Shown here one piece after another: positions 8,601-16,439 of a DNA stretch of 33,220 bases. The translations under genes were made by a program, and so were the position numbers. This stretch comes from Spirochaetia bacterium (GTDB lineage Bacteria; Spirochaetota; Spirochaetia; Treponematales; Treponemataceae). The notes beneath the pieces are model-generated. The model was given only the letters and a program-made list of their open reading frames with translations. It did not search any database and was not told the origin of the DNA. The DNA lies in assembly GCA_900769985.1 (NCBI GenBank), contig CAAGIS010000160.1, positions 1-33,220 of the forward strand, given 5' to 3'. Within the stretch, counting starts at the first letter, position 1. Each line of letters begins with the position of its first letter.

Positions 8601-11600
8601 TCAAAGCCCAGTTCCATCCGGAATTTGATGCTGGCGGATTTAAATCAGAGATTGTTCCTTCGATGGAAATTGTTTTGTTTACATTTGAATTTTCTGACGG
8701 TTTTGAATATGTTACAGTCGGTGCCGTTTTATCGAATGTAAAGTTTACAAGGTCAGAAGAAGTTGTATTTCCGGCTTTATCTGTTACTTTTACATAGAAA
8801 TCGTATTCTTTTGATTCAAAACTTGAAATGTCGATTTCTATAATTCCTTCAGCATTACCTTTAGAAGGTGAGGTAACTGTAAAACTTCCAATTAAGTCTT
8901 TCATTGCGGCAGTTTTGTAAACTTCAATTTTAGAAACACCGCTTACAGCATCAGAAACAATGTATTTGAAATAAATTGTATCTTTATTTACGAAAGAATT
9001 CTCCGTAAGCGCCTGTGCACCAGGATTTTCTTCAGGGTTTTCTGTGTAAAGGTTTTTTGTAGTAGTTATTTTAGGAGGATCTTTATCAACATTTACCGTA
9101 AACTTCAAAGGAGAAGAAATGTTTCCGGCTTCATCAGTTGCAGTGAGTGTAATTCCTTTTGAATATTCAGCTTCTGTTGTTCCGACATCCAGCGTTCCAG
9201 AGAAAGCGTTGTTTGCACCCGGCTGAAGCGTTGAAACGATGTCATTACCAACTTTAATCTGAATTGTAAAATTATTTTCTTCTTCAACTGGCTTATTTCC
9301 ACCAGAACTTTCTCCTTTCACAGTAAACAAAGAATTTGTAAACCAGATATCTGAAGAATTATAACTGTTTAAATTATATGATTGTGAACCTGTAGAAGTT
9401 TCTCCTGAAATTGAAATATAGTCGCTGATAAATACAGGTTTAATCGTATCAACATTGTATTTTATTGTCACAGAACTTTCCCGACCGTATTTATCGCGTG
9501 CAATATAAGTTCTTGTTTTATTGTTGCCAGAAGTTTCCCCTGAAATATCATGAGTCCAGTTTTGCGATTCAGTGCAACTTCCGATTTCTGCAACTTTGGT
9601 TTCTGTTTCGCCTTTATAATATATTTTTACAGTTCCGCTTGAATCTTTTACAGTTCCATTCAGAGTAAAAGCGGCAGGTGCAAAACAGCCGTCTGTATAT
9701 GTAACTTCATTAAATTTAATTACAGAAACAGACGGAACATCATCATCGAATGCAATTTTTATAGTGTCAGAGTCATTTTCCGGGTAAGAAACGGTTTTTC
9801 CTTCTGTATCGGTAATTGTAAATTTGAGCGAATGAACGCCCGAACCGTATTCAGAAATGTCTTTTGAAGTTGACCAAGTTGTAGATTTTCCGGCTGTAAG
9901 CAAAGATTCAGTTTTTTCAGCCGAAGTTCCGTCGTCAACTACAAGTGAAACAGACTGAATTCCGTCATCGTCAGAGACATTTATATAGAGAGTATTGCTT
10001 CCCATTCCGAACAGGTTTGTTCCGAGTTTAATTGCGTTTTCGTTCGTAATATTTACATCACCGTTACTGAATTTTAAAACAGGGTTATCAGTTTCCTGGT
10101 CGACTGTTACGGTTTTTGTTTTAGAACTGGGATTTCCTGCACGGTCAGTTGATTCGATTATAATATCAAGTAAAGCGTCTGAAAGTTTCGTCGTGTCGAT
10201 TTTATATTCGTATCTGTCGCCGGTATTATTAACGAGAATTAAAGTGTCATCAGAAGGAACATCTGAGCCATTCTGTTTTAAAATTATTTTTGTAGACTGA
10301 ACTTTATCGTTATCTGATACAGTTCCTTTAAGAGTGATAATTCCGTTTACATATTCTGTGGTATCGCCTTCTTTTGAAGCAATTGGAGAGACAGAAGGTT
10401 CTGCTATAACAGGGAAATCTTTATCGTAGTAAACATTCAGCGTTCGTTCTGTAATTCTTCCAGATTTGTCTTCTGCCGTAAACGAATAATTTTTAGAAAG
10501 TGAAGCAACGCTTTCTGCCGCAAACCCTGAAATTTTATATTTTACATAAGTTTCTGTTTGTTCTTCTAAATTCCGTGTAAGCGGAAGAGAACATGATATA
10601 GAATCAAATTTGAGGTTTTCATCTGAAACTTCAAAAATGAATTCAGGTTCTTTGTTAATGTAAAGCGTTTCTGGGTCGGTTTTTTCAATTCCGTTTATCG
10701 TAAATTTAATCGAAGGCGCAACTTTATCGATTACAATGTTTCTTGAAACTGGTTCAGATTTAAGTCCGCCGTTGTCAACAGAACGGAATTCAATTTTTGA
10801 AACATCGATTTCAGAAGCCTCAGAAGGTTTATAATCAGCAAAATTTATGTTTATATTCCAGTCGTTAGAAGAATCAACTGTTTTTGTTTCTCTTGAATTT
10901 CCGTTCGAAGCGTAAACTGTATATTCTATGCCTGCAATTCTGCTAGAATCAACACTGTTATCATTCTCATAGTCATCAGCAGTTCCGCGGAATGAATAAA
11001 GTTTTGTTTCACCGATGTAAATTGTGTCCTCGGACGGAGTTTCAATTTGGATTGTTGGTTTTACAGAATCAATTTTGAAAATAAATTTTGCCGTCGTTGA
11101 ACGCTCGTATTCGTCTTCGGCACGGTATTCGAATTCGTCTCCGTTACCGTCAGTTTTAATCGTATCTGTCCAAGTTCCGTCTTCTAAAACGGGGATTGGT
11201 TCAGGATTTTTTTCTGTACCGTAATTTTCATGACGATCAGTTTTTGCGTATCTATAAATTATAGATTTTCCTTCTGAATCCTTTTTAAGTCCGCTTCCGT
11301 CGCTTGCAGTTCCGGTTATTGAATAAGAAATACCTTCTCCAATAAATTCGCCGCTCTTTGTAGTTACAGAAAGGCTTGGAACATCGTCGTCGTAACCGAA
11401 AGCCATTTTTGAAACGCCAGTTTCTTCGCTGCTTTTTACAGGAGTTGAAACATTTGTTAAGCCGCTTGAAATGTCCGTTGCCGAAACGCTCAAAGTGTGA
11501 GTGCCAGAAGAAATTTTTTTGTCTTTAACAAGCTGTGCAAAATCAATCTGGAACGATTTTGAAGTCGGCGTTTTTCCAGCCATGTCAATTGTTCCGCGTA

Positions 11601-14085
11601 TTGCATTTTCACCTTTGTCTTCGTCGATTACATAATCAATTGAAGCAATTCCGTCGTCGTCAGAAACTGCACCGATTAAAACATTTGAGCCCATTCCAAA
11701 AAGATTTGAAGAAAGCGAAGGTTTTCCATTAAATGTTTTATCTGCATTAGAAAGCGTAATTACTGGTAAATCCGTGCTCTGGTCAACATAGATTTTCTGA
11801 ATTGCACTTGCGTTTTTGTTTCCGGCTCGGTCTAAAGCATAAACTGTAACGGAATATTCAGTTTTGTCGTTGAGTAAAGTCGTGTCAAAATCCCATGTGA
11901 AAGAACCAGTTCCTTCAGGCTGAATATCAGATTTTGTTACATTTCCGGCTGAATCTGAAATTTCTGCCCACGCCGAAGAAATTTTATCGTTGTCTGAAAC
12001 AGTTCCTTTGATTTTTATAAAACCGTTCACGCAGTTTTCTTCTACGCCGTTTGAAAGAAGCGATGAAACTTCGATTTCTGCCGTTGGAAGTTTTTTATCG
12101 AGCGTAACTGAAATTGAATCACTTCCTTTTGTATCGGTAAGTCCCGTAACCGTAATCGTGTATTTGTATGCCGAATTGAGAGGAGGTTTTGTTCCGTCGA
12201 GGGAAATTCCGTCTGCACTCTGCCAGAATCCGTTTAGAGCATCAATTTCAAATGAAACCGAAGGGCTTTCGCCGAGAGTTCCGTCTATTTTAAGGGAATT
12301 ATTTCTGTTTCCTTCTGAATCAATATTTTTGATTGTTCCAAGGAATTTATTTTTTTCGAGAGTATCGTAAACGCTGATTTCATAAGAAACATCGTTGATT
12401 GCAGTTCCTTCTTTTGAAACGACATCGCCTTTAAAAATGAGAATTTTGTTTTCCGCATTGGAAATAGAATCTTTTTCAGGTTCTTCTATTGTAACAGTCG
12501 GCGGAACTCCAGTTGACTGAGCGATAAATCCGTTGTATTTGTAATTCAGCGAAATCATATCGACATTGTCTTTGTCGCATCCGGAAGCAGCGATTATGTA
12601 ATATTTTGTTGCTTTCATTATTGTAGAATCAGACGGAAGATTTAAAGACTGAGTCCATGTCGTGCGTGATTCACCTTCGTAAGGTCCTGCAACATCTTTG
12701 TCAGCTCCAGGAATTCCGTTTTTACCGTCGTAAAGTTTTGTAGTGATTTTTTGATTTTCTGGAGCGGAAGCGTAAATGTCAGGTGAAGAATAAATTTTTG
12801 AAAGGGCAGATGGAACTTGAAGTGCTTCAAACGGTCCGAACATATAAACTTTAATCGTCGAAGGACTGAACAAAACGCCGTCAAGCCCGGCATCAGCTTT
12901 GAATGTAATCGTTCCGCCTTTTGCAGCCGGGCTTAAAGAATAAATTCCTTCTGTTTGTGCTGTAGAATCGAACGAATAACCCATAATCGTGTAAGTCGGG
13001 TTTGCATCTTTGTTCAATTTGAATTTTAAACGCGTGTCTTCAGTGTTAATTTTTGCTTCGTTTAAAACTTCCACGACAGATTTTCCGTTTGAATTTTTTT
13101 GTTCATAAGAATCTGTTCCGTTTAAGTAATTCATGAAATCTTTAATTTCAAAATCTTTTCCCCATTCAACTTTAGCGGCATTTCCCATGAGTTTGAATTT
13201 TGCATCAGTTCCGTAAATGTCGTCGTAAAGCCAGAGATTTGATGTTGTGTTGTAATTTGTTCCAGTGTCAATTTCGCCGCGAGAATCATCGTTGTAAGAA
13301 GGAACAAAATCAGGTTTTTTGTAGGTAAGAGCGTTGTCCATCAATTTTACAGAACATGAAAACGATTTAAATCCGCTTGAATCACCGTAAATTTCTTTGT
13401 AGCGGTCAAAAAGAGGATCCTGTTTTTCTGAGTCTGAATAGTATTTTGCAAAAGTGACAGTTGTTCCGCCGGCCGTGTTGATATTTTCCTGCTGCCATTC
13501 GGCGATTTTAGTTCCGTCGGCATCAAAAATCGTAAGATTCATCTCTTTTACCGTATGATTTTCTGCGATTGAACCTTCGATTTTGAAAACTGAACCAAAC
13601 GAACTTTCCGTTGAAATGCTTCCCGGAGAATTTATAATGAAAACTGGAGCTGTGTTGTCGATTTCGAGGTCTCGTTCAAGTTCACCTGATTTTCTTCCAG
13701 CACCATCGTAAGCAACTGCCCTGAATGTGTATTTTCCGTCTTTTAAAGGATAAGTTCCGTCTTGTAATTGTTCGTTTAAAGTCACAGACCAGAATTGTTT
13801 TTCGTCGATAGTCGTTTCTACTACAGGCTGTTTAAAATCGTAACCTGTAACAGTTTTATTTTCTTCATCGAGAATTGAAACAACGACTTTTGTAACGGCA
13901 ATATCATCTGAACATGTTCCAGCAAGAACAAAGCTGTCCCGAACGATTGCCTTTGATTCAGGATAATTTATAGTAATTTTTGGGGCTTCCGTATCAATAG
14001 CTTCTCCGAGCCCTACTTCACAAGAGAAAAACATAAATCCTGATAATAAAGCAAATAAAATTGTAAATAAAGAAAATCTTTTCAT
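2680..14085 (-). CDS. Giant Ig-like-repeat lipoprotein with C-terminal propeller-like region
   Basis: A 3801-residue protein. The start MKRFSLFTILFAL is chosen because AGGGGG lies upstream and a lipoprotein signal follows, with Cys22 in FFSCEVGLGEA as the expected lipid-modified residue. At least 23 Ig-like beta-sandwich modules follow, most opening with a linker such as DNTAPVF, DKTAPTV or DDDVPSL and carrying GTVSDNDK-like strands. Modules 4-8, 9-13 and 14-18 form three tandem supermodules starting near residues 663, 1222 and 1784. Short Ca-binding-like loops occur, for example DMNGDGIYENGE (~2345) and DLNGNSTYEENE (~2855). From ~3205 the sequence changes to propeller-like repeats such as VYLAYYDDTNDEVRFKAG, VVVAVWYDSVNRCLKYAY and IHIAAYDPLNLDLVYAY. 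A role as a surface adhesin or binding protein is inferred; no catalytic motif was seen. It is alone in its transcription unit. The frame is unbroken. Confidence 0.85.
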   Translation of the reverse strand: MKRFSLFTILFALLSGFMFFSCEVGLGEAIDTEAPKITINYPESKAIVRDSFVLAGTCSDDIAVTKVVVSILDEENKTVTGYDFKQPVVETTIDEKQFWSVTLNEQLQDGTYPLKDGKYTFRAVAYDGAGRKSGELERDLEIDNTAPVFIINSPGSISTESSFGSVFKIEGSIAENHTVKEMNLTIFDADGTKIAEWQQENINTAGGTTVTFAKYYSDSEKQDPLFDRYKEIYGDSSGFKSFSCSVKLMDNALTYKKPDFVPSYNDDSRGEIDTGTNYNTTSNLWLYDDIYGTDAKFKLMGNAAKVEWGKDFEIKDFMNYLNGTDSYEQKNSNGKSVVEVLNEAKINTEDTRLKFKLNKDANPTYTIMGYSFDSTAQTEGIYSLSPAAKGGTITFKADAGLDGVLFSPSTIKVYMFGPFEALQVPSALSKIYSSPDIYASAPENQKITTKLYDGKNGIPGADKDVAGPYEGESRTTWTQSLNLPSDSTIMKATKYYIIAASGCDKDNVDMISLNYKYNGFIAQSTGVPPTVTIEEPEKDSISNAENKILIFKGDVVSKEGTAINDVSYEISVYDTLEKNKFLGTIKNIDSEGNRNNSLKIDGTLGESPSVSFEIDALNGFWQSADGISLDGTKPPLNSAYKYTITVTGLTDTKGSDSISVTLDKKLPTAEIEVSSLLSNGVEENCVNGFIKIKGTVSDNDKISSAWAEISDSAGNVTKSDIQPEGTGSFTWDFDTTLLNDKTEYSVTVYALDRAGNKNASAIQKIYVDQSTDLPVITLSNADKTFNGKPSLSSNLFGMGSNVLIGAVSDDDGIASIDYVIDEDKGENAIRGTIDMAGKTPTSKSFQIDFAQLVKDKKISSGTHTLSVSATDISSGLTNVSTPVKSSEETGVSKMAFGYDDDVPSLSVTTKSGEFIGEGISYSITGTASDGSGLKKDSEGKSIIYRYAKTDRHENYGTEKNPEPIPVLEDGTWTDTIKTDGNGDEFEYRAEDEYERSTTAKFIFKIDSVKPTIQIETPSEDTIYIGETKLYSFRGTADDYENDNSVDSSRIAGIEYTVYASNGNSRETKTVDSSNDWNININFADYKPSEASEIDVSKIEFRSVDNGGLKSEPVSRNIVIDKVAPSIKFTINGIEKTDPETLYINKEPEFIFEVSDENLKFDSISCSLPLTRNLEEQTETYVKYKISGFAAESVASLSKNYSFTAEDKSGRITERTLNVYYDKDFPVIAEPSVSPIASKEGDTTEYVNGIITLKGTVSDNDKVQSTKIILKQNGSDVPSDDTLILVNNTGDRYEYKIDTTKLSDALLDIIIESTDRAGNPSSKTKTVTVDQETDNPVLKFSNGDVNITNENAIKLGTNLFGMGSNTLYINVSDDDGIQSVSLVVDDGTSAEKTESLLTAGKSTTWSTSKDISEYGSGVHSLKFTITDTEGKTVSYPENDSDTIKIAFDDDVPSVSVIKFNEVTYTDGCFAPAAFTLNGTVKDSSGTVKIYYKGETETKVAEIGSCTESQNWTHDISGETSGNNKTRTYIARDKYGRESSVTIKYNVDTIKPVFISDYISISGETSTGSQSYNLNSYNSSDIWFTNSLFTVKGESSGGNKPVEEENNFTIQIKVGNDIVSTLQPGANNAFSGTLDVGTTEAEYSKGITLTATDEAGNISSPLKFTVNVDKDPPKITTTKNLYTENPEENPGAQALTENSFVNKDTIYFKYIVSDAVSGVSKIEVYKTAAMKDLIGSFTVTSPSKGNAEGIIEIDISSFESKEYDFYVKVTDKAGNTTSSDLVNFTFDKTAPTVTYSKPSENSNVNKTISIEGTISDLNPPASNSGWNWALKVKKPGEISFTDITNSVLFDTSLSIGSFKISEIDTTKIGKGNAEFLVIATDKAENTISESNGKTLTLNINQDSDRPEISLSTISTAGTTTLSSGTITGTISDDDGVEKLEIQVVKKNAEISDSGWKEVTLNGSNWSYTYSDGNNNIDGDYDLYFRVNDKAGGTFTSLRTETSNPTEKLSCPKINYSGSGEKCSKIPFSIDTVPPSINIVQYKISSDNAAWSEWTELSHNTIFGGVEKRYIKFRFEAHDTVTAQDALVVTVNISGKETFSTKDSTITLNNSGDKYNDYYYFETASLDAEELATGSYTFSFDAKDKAEKPSTLSYQIRIDNTAPDSISIRNYSGTTELTGNIALNGLCSDETKGNSGVKELYYLIPKTSITSPENVSGSSFGEQWESSSLESSGLWEFEINSDNICENAASGITLKDDFKGYETASNSGVFSLPLWFKIVDEVGNVAYKTGDFIRYNPDADKPRVSMTYPVHNVKDGEFSYVIMGGTVRFTGTAEDDEGIEGVYLQFDMNGDGIYENGENINGCPYDYASTVVPIPHSTSNERGVKANGTQSWNYSLKISNLDGLLYSPENKKTLNVRVVAVDTGTADAPLVGAWSEAVHISVNKDVPAFETVRLSQFDGTGSVIKTIDYEDDKFISGENWYLIGKISSNAGISEVDVTDLSGNSIGTISIDTTSGIQITDNNNFINDKTISGGNITELEYKIPVSTENRWAIKITVSDNSEEKKSNYSNYSLNIDNTPPSFYDMRSDSEISKYGTIKIYSGEYGNGGQVLSDVNKIQNSNGMFTLAGRTTEAGSGYENILFYFKRVPENITEQNPVRVYNPMKAHGATNKENRTDITESNKTDGKVYINSDGLPVLYTTQISINDSNKFEFTSNAVQNNDNVRIGGLVKIGGIYRKILSVNYSTGTVTVDSECETSSAEAEFVYAMVIDNSGESFNIDNSIKNDDGDGMVESYSKSGTNYTWDASIDSTHIPDGPIELHIVAFDKAGNSNHGYVKTAVSNNAPRIARVRLATDLNGNSTYEENEKQVFAYLETDTLDWAENTKSKGTEIWNLDGKVNGSVWTIKNNLQVEPEFVGGTAPFHYIFTKESGIEAGKNLSSPKTGSATGQINGNKEAFVIPNSSLDTSETYEDKTNTYQFSFWDSTEETTPCTDSQWTVLNVQLKQDVIDNFAPKVVVKPFFWNSASDNSLYKNSLDNGHIELEGDLDFENTPFTNADGEYDKDPKVSGKIVFRGTAYDDVRLSSLWIKFSGFTFNNYVTESGYGTNGTSDGYVQVAFYNIEGNSWKVPAATLDDDGWTFEAEDEYFDQKGHKVNWTLTIDTSRIATVAAVDAEFKAMAVDHVNTAAHKSSDTDNISSLDDNVYNKPKYRVDVVPYITEVETSLSILKKKNPSVYTRTALGHYSVASNEEVKINGFNLDNYTVDISTISLSGEFAVRVNEVESLNNKNNNDSRGTYEKLNTITTGDYLVYSNYYNRQPNNDNNNLLTDDIYFDIWQFDSEAIKPVSGGVDQPVMKIDPKTGAIGMAFANGALYFSMGGTVSSKTYSSQYWMGSYDFFTSVGFAYDDLGYSYGSAAGGDCNSSEGDAYCFVTSRWGIGAQGQRGSYDGKNTLRLERISHQDSSGNITINKQRVKSPSFVTSVHDTNYTNVYLAYYDDTNDEVRFKAGRTNSTSKGEFGMFSDSATSSAGTARNENVKYVNLLAGGDTGRNAGEYISLGVKPGTAYDNDVVVAVWYDSVNRCLKYAYNTNPLESVKGSTSGSEWIGLETVFTDDMKNAGEYCQIIVDKDGGIHIAAYDPLNLDLVYAYKSAYDATGFQTCIVDGNGVVGANLTLDVAKVNGVWTPYIGYYATSCVKPKLAYKISSDNAVSGTIDDMLTGAWECAVVPTSSYITLGSQGNNKMNVGVWKDVSTWELKNSITGTKKSNHSGSGYSSTCNDTVWGNGTKNPVMGYAIKISGSSCYIETAQLK

Positions 14086-14539
14086 AAAATACCCCCTCAT
14101 AATTAAGGGAAAGAAGATAATTATTTGGACATAATAATCCATTTAGTTTTTTCGGCATTAACACAAAAAAACTTGAATTATTTAAAGGTTACCGCAGAGA
14201 GCGGAAGTTTTTATAGCAATGCCGAGAAAAAAACTGTAAAATAACTGTAAAATTTTAAAAAGAGCGTTGAAAATTCGTGTAAGTGCGAACGAGATTGCAT
14301 AAAAACCGAAGTTCATCTGCAACTGAAAGAAAAAACTCTGCAAAATGCCTAGAGTTCCAAAACTTGTGATTTGACCCATATAATACTAAAATGCTTCCAT
14401 CAAAAAGTCAAATAACAAGTTGTTAAAATATTCTTGGAAGAAATTTTATAATGCAGAATTCAGTGTACATCTTTTTTCAAATTAAAACGCAAAATTGGCT
14501 GTATAGATTTTTTTTGAAAAAATGATTAAGGTATAATTC
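14086..14539. other. Divergent intergenic region
   Basis: This 454-bp gap separates the giant lipoprotein gene (minus) from the restriction gene (plus). ACTGTAAAAT occurs twice, at 14233-14242 and 14244-14253, an 11-bp period close to one helical turn. A 65-codon minus-strand frame (14182-14379) is rich in Phe/Leu and has no ribosome site, so I do not call it a gene. AGGGGG at 14092-14097 (minus) is the likely ribosome site of the lipoprotein gene. No clear promoter pair was found for either gene. Confidence 0.5.
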
Positions 14540-15175
14540 ATGGATAATAATTTATATACCGAAATAAAATCTCTTTCAGATAAATACGCCTCTGAATTGC
14601 GTTTAAAAATTGATGAACGCATTGAAGAAATGAAATCTGATGATAATTCTCATTCTCTTATTTATAGAGTTTTAGGTATATCTGAATCCGAAGGTAATCT
14701 CATTGATATTTATCAAAATAAAGGACGATTCGTATATAAATATGCAGGTTCATTTCTTGAAGAAGCAGCCGTTTTATGCCTAAAACATAAATTTCCAAAT
14801 GGAACTAAAGTCAGAATCCCAAATACTCTTGGAAAAAAGCCAGCTACTTATGAAATAGATTTTCTGAATAAAAGCGATGCATTGGAAATAAAATGGAGAG
14901 ATGCAACAACTGATGGTGACCATATTACAAAAGAACATACTCGAGTAAAGGTTATTAGTCAAAAAGGATACAAACCCATTCGTGTTATGTTTTATTATCC
15001 ACAACGAGAACAGGCAATACGTATTCAAGAAACTTTAAAGACTTTATATGAAGGAATAAAAGGTGAATATTATGCAGGTGATGATGCATGGAATTTTATA
15101 AAGAATTATACTGGATTTGACTTAAAAGAAATTCTTGAAAAAATTGCAGATGAAAGGACTCCTGTGTATGAATGA
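14540..15175 (+). CDS. ApaLI-family type II restriction endonuclease
   Basis: A 211-residue protein. The central block (GRFVYKYAGSFLEEAA, RIPNTLGKKPATYEID, ALEIKWRDATTDGDHITKEH and KPIRVMFYYPQREQAIRIQE) is what I recognise as the ApaLI endonuclease family, whose prototype cuts GTGCAC. The catalytic PD-(D/E)XK pattern is Asp107 with Glu116-Ile-Lys118. Length fits the family. AAGG lies 8 bases before the ATG. The gene overlaps the methyltransferase gene downstream by 8 bp, as expected for an R-M operon. GTGCAC occurs inside the window (5126, 9015, 19306, 24119), so if the specificity is the same these sites must be methylated in the host. The family assignment is from memory of the motif and specificity is inferred. 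It is intact. Confidence 0.85.
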   Translation: MDNNLYTEIKSLSDKYASELRLKIDERIEEMKSDDNSHSLIYRVLGISESEGNLIDIYQNKGRFVYKYAGSFLEEAAVLCLKHKFPNGTKVRIPNTLGKKPATYEIDFLNKSDALEIKWRDATTDGDHITKEHTRVKVISQKGYKPIRVMFYYPQREQAIRIQETLKTLYEGIKGEYYAGDDAWNFIKNYTGFDLKEILEKIADERTPVYE

Positions 15176-16358
15176 TAATATTATAGATACGGTTATCTGT
15201 GGAGACTCTTGCAAAGTATTAAACTCTATTTCCTCTAATTCAATCAATCTTGTTTACTTGGATCCGCCATTCTTTTCACAAAAAGAACATGAACTATCTT
15301 CCAGAACTGATGGAAAAAAATATTCATTTGATGATAAGTTTTCTTCAATAGATGAATATATTACTTTTATGTCATCAGTACTAAAGGAAATCAAACGTGT
15401 ATTGACAGATGATGGTTCTATATTTCTTCATTGTGATAGATATGCTTCACATTATTTAAGAGAAGAACTAGATAAAGTATTTGGCGAAGAGAATTTCCAA
15501 AGTGAAATTATATGGTCATACAAAAGGTGGTCTAATTCAAAAAAAGGGCTTTTAAATGCCCATCAGAATATATATTTTTACAGCAAAACAAAAGATTTTA
15601 AATTTAATCAGTTTTATACAGATTATTCACCTTCTACAAATATAGACCAGATTTTACAAGAACGAGTAAGAAATTCAAATGGAAAAACTGAATATAAAAA
15701 AGATTCAAAAGGAAATGTTGTACTTTCAACCGTTAAAAAAGGGGTTCCTTTGTCTGATGTATGGGAAATACCTTTTTTAAATCCTAAGGCTAAAGAGCGA
15801 TGCGGATATCCAACGCAGAAACCTGTAAAACTCCTTCAGCGTATTATTGAATTAGTTACCAATGAAAATGATATTGTTCTTGACCCGTTTTGTGGAAGTG
15901 GAACTACTTGTGTTGCAGCAAAATCATTAAATAGAAAATTTATAGGTATTGACAAGAATTCCGATGCTATCAGCCTTTCAAACAAACGACTTTCTGAAAT
16001 GATAATTTCAGAATCAGGGGTTCTTTCAAAAGGTATAAATTCATATATTGAAAAGAATTCTTTTGAAACCAATCTATTAAATCTACTTAATGCAATTCCT
16101 GTTCAAAGAAACAAAGGAATAGATGGCTTTATTAAAAGTGATAAAACATTAATTCCTATAAAAATTCAAAAAGAAACGGAAACTATAGACGAAGCTATAT
16201 TCAATTTAGAAAATGCTGTTAAGGGAAAAGAGTTCCCAATAAAAATATTGATTCAAACAAATGAAAAACATGATTCTAATTTATTCGAAAGAAACACAGA
16301 TATAAAAGTTGTAAAATATGTTGATTTACAAATAAAGAATTTATTGAATATCGTATAA
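15168..16358 (+). CDS. Beta-class DNA amino-methyltransferase (R-M partner)
   Basis: A 396-residue protein. The start MNDNIIDTVICGDS overlaps the end of the endonuclease gene; GAAAGGA lies 10 bases before it. In-frame ATGs at 15135 and 15150 lie inside the upstream gene and are less likely. Motif order is that of the beta class: catalytic motif IV DPPF (residues 32-35), motif X YPTQKPVKLL (~223-232), then SAM-binding motif I DPFCGSGTT (~240-248) and motif II FIGIDKN. DPPF suggests N6-adenine methylation, here probably within the sequence cut by the neighbouring ApaLI-type enzyme. Beyond about residue 290 there is a ~100-residue extension with KGIDGFIKSDKTLIPIKIQK (~316-335). It resembles the core of a restriction-endonuclease-like fold, but the expected Glu/Gln before the IK is replaced by Pro. 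Base composition of both R-M genes is AT-rich. Confidence 0.9.
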   Translation: MNDNIIDTVICGDSCKVLNSISSNSINLVYLDPPFFSQKEHELSSRTDGKKYSFDDKFSSIDEYITFMSSVLKEIKRVLTDDGSIFLHCDRYASHYLREELDKVFGEENFQSEIIWSYKRWSNSKKGLLNAHQNIYFYSKTKDFKFNQFYTDYSPSTNIDQILQERVRNSNGKTEYKKDSKGNVVLSTVKKGVPLSDVWEIPFLNPKAKERCGYPTQKPVKLLQRIIELVTNENDIVLDPFCGSGTTCVAAKSLNRKFIGIDKNSDAISLSNKRLSEMIISESGVLSKGINSYIEKNSFETNLLNLLNAIPVQRNKGIDGFIKSDKTLIPIKIQKETETIDEAIFNLENAVKGKEFPIKILIQTNEKHDSNLFERNTDIKVVKYVDLQIKNLLNIV

Positions 16359-16390
16359 TTTTTTTCTATATCGCATACTGATTTCTAAAG

Positions 16391-16424
16391 TTAAATAAAA
16401 AAGGCTGCCAATAAATGACAGCCT
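16391..16424 (-). terminator. Terminator of the efflux operon
   Basis: On the minus strand GGCTGTC (16417-16423) pairs with GGCAGCC (16403-16409), with one G-T pair, around an 8-base or shorter loop. It is followed by TTTTTTATTTAA. It lies 16 bp beyond the stop of the last operon gene and may also stop convergent transcription from the methyltransferase gene. Confidence 0.8.
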
Positions 16425-16439
16425 CTTGTTCAGCGTATT

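Noticed and set aside
8399..8797. 132-codon plus-strand frame opposite the giant lipoprotein gene
   Set aside because: Antisense shadow of a repetitive coding region; no ribosome site and composition mirrors the gene below it.
14182..14379. 65-codon minus-strand frame upstream of the giant gene
   Set aside because: Low-complexity Phe/Leu-rich translation, no ribosome site and no recognisable family; most likely the AT-rich leader region.
14532..14537. TATAAT two bases before the restriction gene ATG as a leaderless promoter
   Set aside because: The gap to the ATG is too short for transcription to start before the start codon, and AAGG at 14528-14531 serves as a ribosome site.
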